A stretch of 64,000 nt of DNA from Myxococcales bacterium (GTDB taxonomy: Bacteria > Myxococcota_A > Polyangia > Haliangiales > Haliangiaceae). Location of the stretch: assembly GCA_011526095.1 (NCBI GenBank), contig WYBA01000437.1, positions 1 through 64,000 of the forward strand, given 5' to 3'. The position numbers and the translations under genes were made by a program. This document shows positions 58,940 to 64,000 of this stretch, one piece after another. Position 1 is the stretch's first letter, and the number at the start of each line of letters is the position of its first letter. The notes under the pieces were generated by a model. That model was not told the DNA's origin, ran no database searches, and worked only from the letters and a program-made list of their open reading frames with translations.

Positions 58940-61900
58940 TCAGCCCTCCAGCGCGGCGAGGACGCGCGCGACGACGTCCGGCATGTCCGCCCGGACGCGG
59001 ACGACGCGGTGCCCTTGCTCCTCGAGCGCCGCGGCGACCGCGCGGGCCTGGGGCGCGTCGAGGTCGACGAGGCGGACGGCGCGGTCGCCGCGCCGGACGG
59101 TGGCCAGGTCGAGGTCGATCGCGCGGCCGGCGCGCATGACCTCCTCGCCTGGAGCGATGTGCAGGTCGGGCGCGAGCGACAGCGACTGGAGGTGCGCGTG
59201 CCAGCGCTCGTCGTAGTCGTCGGGGTCGAACGTCGGGGCGGGGGCGGGCGCGGCCGGCGCGGCGGCCACCGGGGTGGCCTCGGCGGCCTGGGCTGGACCG
59301 AACACGGCGGGGTAGCGATCGAGGATGGCGCGCCAGTCGTCGGCGTGGTGGAACCGGATCGCCGTGATGCCGTGATCACTCAGCTGGTCGTCGAGGGCGC
59401 GGTCCGCGGCGCGCTGATCGGGCGCGTCGTGGTGGGGACCGTCGACGAAGATCGCGACCGCGTCGGCCGCGTAGAGGAAGTCGGGGCGGCAGCGCGGCGC
59501 CTCGAGCGCGGCCTGCGCGTGGTCGGGCAGGCGATGGCCCCGCTGATCGACGAGCTGGAGCCAGCGCCGCTCGAGGTCGGTCTGCGAACCGCGGGACAGG
59601 CGCTCGACGTGCTCGGGGCGCGGGATCGGGGCGGGCGAGACGTCCGCCGCCTGGCGCGACCAGTCGAGCAGCAGCGCGGCGACGCGGTGGCGGTCGATCA
59701 GGCGGTGGTCGCGCTGGTTGTAGTAGGAAAGCAAGCAGTCGTAGCAGGCGGCCTCGCACCGCTCGTCGGTGCCGAGCGGGTGGCCGAGGTCGGCGCCGGT
59801 GTCCGGGTCGAAGTGCAGGAGCTCGAGCGCCTGGCGGGCCACGGCCGGCAGCGCGGCGGGGTCCTCGGCGAGCTGCCGCAGCACGCCGGCGCCGCCCTCT
59901 GAGGCCTCGTAGTAGAGGAGGGTGCGGCGGTCGTCGGAGCTGGGCAGCGGCTCCGAGCCGATCTCGCGATCCTCGAGCTGGAACAGCACCTGGATGGCGA
60001 GCTTGAGCGCCGCCTCGAGCGAGGCCATCTGGCCGGCATCGAGGCCGGACCCCGGGCGGACGACGAGCACGTTGCGCGTGTCCTCGACGTAGGGCACGAC
60101 GCGCTCGACGCGCGCCGACATCGGATCGTCGGGGGCGTCGGGCTCGTCGTCGGTCTCCTGGTTGCGCGCCCAGTAGCCGCGCTCGACGTCGAGGACGTAG
60201 CCGCGGACCTCCCGCTTCTTGCGGCGGCGCCAGCCCAGGTTCATGCGCCACAGGGTGGCGGCAGCGCCGTACTGCAGGACCACGCGCGGCTCGCCGGGCC
60301 CGTCGGGATCCCCGGCGAGCGTGGCGGTCCGCACCGACGGGACGCCGTGGCGCAGGGCGAATCGGACGGTGGTGCGCAGCTCGTAGCCGAGCCGGAACCG
60401 CTCCTCCTCGTCGGAGTTGATGCGGTCGCGGCGGCGCGTCGACACGTTTTGCATGCGGAACAGGTTGTCCAGGGCCGGCGCGAGCGCGGCGCCGCAGGAG
60501 GTGCAGAGATCCGGCTCGGGCTCGTCGCCGAGCTCGTGGAGGTAGCCGCAGCCCTCGCAGATGCTGGCGCGCCGCTTGAGCCGGTGCTCGTCGCCGTCGA
60601 TCGGGAGGATGACCTTGTTGACGACGTAGCGAGAGCCCTCGTGATAGATGAAGCTGCGCGGCCCGAACTCGGAGATCGCGAGGAAGCGCGGCCGCGAGAC
60701 GAAGTCGTCCTTGGCGTGGCGGGCGCGACGGCGGGCGGGCAGGTACGCCGACAGCGGCAGCCGCGGGAAGTTGTAGCCGGGGAGGAAGCCCTCGCCGGCG
60801 AAGTAGCGGTAGCTGTAGAAGTCGGACTGCCTGTCGTCGGACGAGTCGATGAGCAGGTCGCGCTGGGCCTCGGCCTCGTTGCGCAGCCGCCGGGCGAGCT
60901 CTCGGTCGCGGGCGTCGCGGGAGGCGTCGGCGATGATCCGCGACTGTCGGCTCATCTGGCGTAGCGCCGAGCGGTAGAGCGTGCGCCACCGCTCGCACGC
61001 CTGCTCGAAGCGGCCGGGGAGCTCGCGCAGGACGCGATCGAACCAGGCGTCGACGGTGTCCCCCGGGGCGAGCTGCGCGGCGATCGTCTCGCCCAGCGCC
61101 TGCCGGGCGCGGGCGTGGGCGCGCGCGCGGATCGTCGCGTCGGCGAGCTTGGCGGCGATCGCGGGCTGGACGGTGAGCGTGGGTGTGTCGCCGATGACGT
61201 CGAGCACGTCGCGCAGCGAGCTGCCGAGCGAGAGGTTGCTGACCGCGAGCCAGACCGCGTGGACGTGGGAGCGCAGCAGCTCCTCGTTCTCGAGGTCGAT
61301 GCGCGGCGCGGACACGGCGCCGCTCACCATGGCGGCGGGGCGGCGGAAGAAGTACTGGTCGTGCGGGCTGCCGGCGGAGCAGTAGGTGAAGATGAACGCG
61401 GGCTGGCCGCTGCGGCCGGCGCGGCCGCTGCGCTGGGCGTAGTTCGCCGGCGTCGGCGGGACGTTGCGCATGTTGACGACGTTGAGCTGCGCGATGTCGA
61501 CGCCGAGCTCCATCGTCGGGGAGCAGAACAGGATGGGCAGGCGGCCGCTGCGGAAGCTCTCCTCCCGCCGCTCGCGCTCGGCGCCGTCGACCTGGGCGGT
61601 GTGCTCCTTGGCGCGCAGGCGCTTCAGGTCGTCGGTGTCCTGCTGGTAGAACTCGCGGAAGAACGGGTTGGCGCGCAGGCCGGTGTCGGGCGCGTTGGGG
61701 ATGCGGATGGGATCGTGGGCGGCGCGCTCGGCGTTGCCGAGGCGCCACACGAACGCCGAGGCGTTGAGCTGGTAGCCGGCCGCGTCGCCGGCGCGGCGCG
61801 GCGGGTCGACCTCGTGCACGAGGCCCGGGACGACGAGCAGCTCGAGCAGGTGCTGGATGATCTGCGTGAGGTCCTCGGTGCGCAGCGCCGGACCGCCGGG

Positions 61901-64000
61901 CAGGACGCCCGGGCGCTTGAGGTAGCCGCCGAACCCGCCGCGGGCCGACAGGAACACATGGAACGGCTGGGACGGATCGCCGCCGCGCGAGCGCGGGTAC
62001 AGGATCTTGCTCCGCTCGAGGCGGGTCTGGTCCTCGAGCGTCCACGGCGCGACCAGGAGCTGACCGGACGCGAGCTTGAGCTGCTCCTGGTCGACGGGGT
62101 CGAGGTAGCTGACGCGGATCGCGAGCTCGCGGCGCATGTAGTCGAGCAGGACCCGGCACACGCGCTCGCGCTCGGCGGGCGCCGCGGCGGCGAGCGCGGG
62201 GTGGCGCTGCGACCAGCGGGCGTCGTGACAGAACGCGGTGAGGGACAGGTAGTCGATCGCGAGCAGGCCGGCCTGCTCGAGGTTGGGGGACGTGATGCGC
62301 CAGCCGCGCTGCAGGTCCCGGTAGATGTAGTAGCCGACGACGTCGCGGAGCGCGCGGTCGGTGTTCTCGCGCTGCAGGTACTCGACGGCGGGGTTGATCG
62401 CGTAGAGCTCGAGCGGGAGGGCGAGGGCGTCGAACGTGCGACGCGCGAGCTGATCGTGCTGCAGCCCCTCGGCGCCGGCGTTGCCGATCGCGCGCAGCAA
62501 CGCGGCGCGCAGCAGGCTGATCTCGACGAAGTCGTTGAAGTGCCCGGCCTGGAGCGAGGCGTCCTGGCGGTTGTCGGTGAACGACAGGAGCTTGCGCGCC
62601 TCGGCGTCGAGCTCGGTGTCGCGGCGCAGGCGGCGCACGGTCGACATCGTGAGCAGGGTGGTGGCGGTGCTGCGCCCCTCGGAGCCGAGGGTGGCGAGCT
62701 TGGCGAAGTCGGACGTCTGGTGCGCGCCGTAGGTGACCTGGCAGTGCAGGCAGAGCAGGAACGGCGCCGGGAAGTACGCGGCGCGGAGGTCGCCGCTGCC
62801 CTCGACGCCGTCGGGCGAGACCATCACGATGCGGGGCAGGCGGTCGCGGATCGAGCGGCGCGGGACGAGGCCCTGGCCGCCGCGGCCGGGCTCGAGCCAG
62901 CTGTCGGGCAGACGCTCGACCAGCGCGTCGAGCGCCTCGGGGCCGGGCCACGGATCGTCGGTGGACAGGTGGAGGTAGCCGGGCTCGGCGCCGTCGGCCT
63001 CGAAGCGGTCGCCGAGCTCGCGCGGCTCGAAGACGAAGCGGCCGTCGTCGCCCTCGCGGCGGCGGACGACGTAGTACTCCTGCCCGCACTCGCGACAGAA
63101 CGCCAGCGGCAGGTACACCCGCGTGCGGTCGGTGCCGGGGACATAGCGCTGGTTGCGCAGCGTGAGGTCGCGCTCGGCCTCCGGACCCGGGGAGGCGTAG
63201 ACGGCGTCGCCGCGCGAGATGAACTGGTGGAGGCGGAAGCCGAGCAGCGGGCGGCCGTTGGCGTCGTGGCTGCGCGAGCCGGCCAGCAGCGTGCGCGACA
63301 GCGCGTCGAGGCAGGTGTCCGCGTCGAGGCCGGTGTGATCGGCGAGCGAGGCGGCGGCGTCGCGGACGGTCATGGGCCGGGCGCGGACCAGGCGACCGGT
63401 GGTGGCGTCGTCGCGGACGCCGAGCGTCGACTCGATCCAGGTGGTGAGCGGGTGGGCGAGGAACGCTACGCCGTCGTCGGGGCCGGGCAGCGCGCCGGAC
63501 GAGATCGCGGCGGCGAGCTCGGCGCGGAACGCCGGCGCGGCGAGGTCGCGCGCGGGCGCGGCGCGCCGCAGCGTCTCGCCGATGACGTGCTCGGGGTGAA
63601 CGGTCACGCCGAAGATCGTCGACGCCACCTCCGCGACGGCGCGCCGCTGCGCGTCCCACGAGCCGTCGGTGGCGAGCGTCGCCGAGGTGCCGACGTGGAT
63701 GACGTCCGGGCTGCCGCAGGCGTCGCGGACGCGGCGCACCAGCATCGCGACGTCGGCGCCCTGGCGGCCACGGTAGGTGTGGAGCTCGTCGAAGACGAGG
63801 AAGCGCAGGTCGCGCGCCTGGAGGATGAGCTGCGCGTCCCACGGACGGGTGAGCAGCAGCTCGAGCATCATGTAGTTGGTGAGCAGGATGTCGGGCGGGC
63901 TCTCGAGGATCTGCTGCCGCTCGGTGGCGTCCTCCTGGCCGGTGTACCGGCGGAAGGTCACGGGCGGCTGGCCCCTGGGGTAGCCGCGACCGAGGTAGCG
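58940..64000 (-). CDS. DEAD/DEAH helicase - DUF1998 - nuclease-like protein (5' truncated)
   Basis: The frame stays open to the window edge, so the N-terminus is missing (1686 residues present). Visible helicase parts are DILLTNYMMLELLL, motif II FLVFDELHTYRGRQGADVAMLVRRV, VGTSATLATDG, LLSFTDNRQDASLQAGHFNDFVEISLLRAAL, FCSPTMELGVDIAQLNVVNMRNVPPTPANYAQRSGRAGRSGQPAFIFTYC. A four-Cys cluster follows (CEGCGYLHE ... CTSC). The DUF1998 region has LLYYEASEGGAGVLRQLAEDP and CEAACYDCLLSYYNQRDH. The C-terminal restriction-fold-like part has CRPDFLYAADAVAIFVDGPHHDAPDQRAADRALDDQL. The single chain combines elements that are separate as DrmA and DrmB in DISARM; it also resembles Druantia DruE in size. Subfamily uncertain. 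Confidence 0.88.
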   Translation of the reverse strand, partial: RYLGRGYPRGQPPVTFRRYTGQEDATERQQILESPPDILLTNYMMLELLLTRPWDAQLILQARDLRFLVFDELHTYRGRQGADVAMLVRRVRDACGSPDVIHVGTSATLATDGSWDAQRRAVAEVASTIFGVTVHPEHVIGETLRRAAPARDLAAPAFRAELAAAISSGALPGPDDGVAFLAHPLTTWIESTLGVRDDATTGRLVRARPMTVRDAAASLADHTGLDADTCLDALSRTLLAGSRSHDANGRPLLGFRLHQFISRGDAVYASPGPEAERDLTLRNQRYVPGTDRTRVYLPLAFCRECGQEYYVVRRREGDDGRFVFEPRELGDRFEADGAEPGYLHLSTDDPWPGPEALDALVERLPDSWLEPGRGGQGLVPRRSIRDRLPRIVMVSPDGVEGSGDLRAAYFPAPFLLCLHCQVTYGAHQTSDFAKLATLGSEGRSTATTLLTMSTVRRLRRDTELDAEARKLLSFTDNRQDASLQAGHFNDFVEISLLRAALLRAIGNAGAEGLQHDQLARRTFDALALPLELYAINPAVEYLQRENTDRALRDVVGYYIYRDLQRGWRITSPNLEQAGLLAIDYLSLTAFCHDARWSQRHPALAAAAPAERERVCRVLLDYMRRELAIRVSYLDPVDQEQLKLASGQLLVAPWTLEDQTRLERSKILYPRSRGGDPSQPFHVFLSARGGFGGYLKRPGVLPGGPALRTEDLTQIIQHLLELLVVPGLVHEVDPPRRAGDAAGYQLNASAFVWRLGNAERAAHDPIRIPNAPDTGLRANPFFREFYQQDTDDLKRLRAKEHTAQVDGAERERREESFRSGRLPILFCSPTMELGVDIAQLNVVNMRNVPPTPANYAQRSGRAGRSGQPAFIFTYCSAGSPHDQYFFRRPAAMVSGAVSAPRIDLENEELLRSHVHAVWLAVSNLSLGSSLRDVLDVIGDTPTLTVQPAIAAKLADATIRARAHARARQALGETIAAQLAPGDTVDAWFDRVLRELPGRFEQACERWRTLYRSALRQMSRQSRIIADASRDARDRELARRLRNEAEAQRDLLIDSSDDRQSDFYSYRYFAGEGFLPGYNFPRLPLSAYLPARRRARHAKDDFVSRPRFLAISEFGPRSFIYHEGSRYVVNKVILPIDGDEHRLKRRASICEGCGYLHELGDEPEPDLCTSCGAALAPALDNLFRMQNVSTRRRDRINSDEEERFRLGYELRTTVRFALRHGVPSVRTATLAGDPDGPGEPRVVLQYGAAATLWRMNLGWRRRKKREVRGYVLDVERGYWARNQETDDEPDAPDDPMSARVERVVPYVEDTRNVLVVRPGSGLDAGQMASLEAALKLAIQVLFQLEDREIGSEPLPSSDDRRTLLYYEASEGGAGVLRQLAEDPAALPAVARQALELLHFDPDTGADLGHPLGTDERCEAACYDCLLSYYNQRDHRLIDRHRVAALLLDWSRQAADVSPAPIPRPEHVERLSRGSQTDLERRWLQLVDQRGHRLPDHAQAALEAPRCRPDFLYAADAVAIFVDGPHHDAPDQRAADRALDDQLSDHGITAIRFHHADDWRAILDRYPAVFGPAQAAEATPVAAAPAAPAPAPTFDPDDYDERWHAHLQSLSLAPDLHIAPGEEVMRAGRAIDLDLATVRRGDRAVRLVDLDAPQARAVAAALEEQGHRVVRVRADMPDVVARVLAALEG

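Noticed and set aside
24363-64000. Transposon or prophage origin of the island
   Set aside because: No transposase, phage structural or replication gene, or terminal inverted repeat was seen; content is helicases, nucleases, methylase and ATPases typical of a defence island.

Overview
The window is about 70% GC throughout. It looks like a chromosome segment of a myxobacterium-like bacterium (order Haliangiales/Nannocystales/Polyangiales or a relative). This rests on the extreme GC3 bias, two Hanks-type Ser/Thr kinases (one fused to a beta-helix), a PilZ protein, an NtrC-type regulator, many GTG/TTG starts, and a pyruvate:ferredoxin oxidoreductase operon beside pyruvate phosphate dikinase. The genus is inference. 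No rRNA, complete tRNA, CRISPR array, transposase or integrase gene was seen.

Region 1 (1-22.2 kb) is core-like chromosome with genes on both strands. In order it holds: a cut-off TPR-like protein; a plant-type asparaginase homologue that lacks its catalytic threonine; a LEG1-like protein coupled to a DUF985 cupin; a lipoprotein; a solitary GroEL paralogue; an NtrC-type response regulator; a CBS protein; a stripped-down histidine kinase; a Ser/Thr kinase; a PilZ protein; an outer-membrane beta-barrel; and a metzincin-like lipoprotein. It ends with a divergent central-metabolism module (porG-porA-porB plus a GltD/ferredoxin-like flavoprotein against ppdK), a membrane-bound endonuclease/phosphatase-fold protein and a kinase-beta-helix fusion.

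Region 2 (22.2-24.3 kb) is a scar-like junction. It holds a decayed duplicate of the 3' end of the membrane/MORN-like gene, a DUF1016 gene that has lost its nuclease domain, a hairpin terminator abutting what looks like the last 23 nt of a tRNA/tmRNA gene, three copies of a bipartite 19-nt repeat, and the intact membrane/MORN-like gene.

Region 3 (24.36-64 kb, running off the window) is a defence island of 20 genes, all on the minus strand. The largest gap is 60 nt and many stop/start pairs overlap, so it may be one superoperon. In transcription order it contains four blocks. (a) A DISARM-like block: DEAD-helicase/DUF1998/nuclease-like protein, RelE-like-UvrD fusion, SNF2 helicase, small zinc protein and Eco57I-type methylase. 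(b) A BrxL Lon-like ATPase without other BREX genes, coupled to an acidic-tract protein and followed by a DUF2130 coiled-coil protein with exact higher-order repeats, a PD-(D/E)XK nuclease candidate and two small proteins. (c) McrB (HARE-HTH + PUA/EVE + AAA), McrC and a giant double SF1 helicase. (d) A six-gene set joined entirely by 4-nt ATGA overlaps: Ycf46-type AAA ATPase, DNA2/NAM7-type helicase, a PLD-like protein, a second PLD-like/coiled-coil protein, DUF2997 and DUF1257 (Ycf35-like). Block (d) is the best candidate for an undescribed system; the double helicase joined to McrBC is second.
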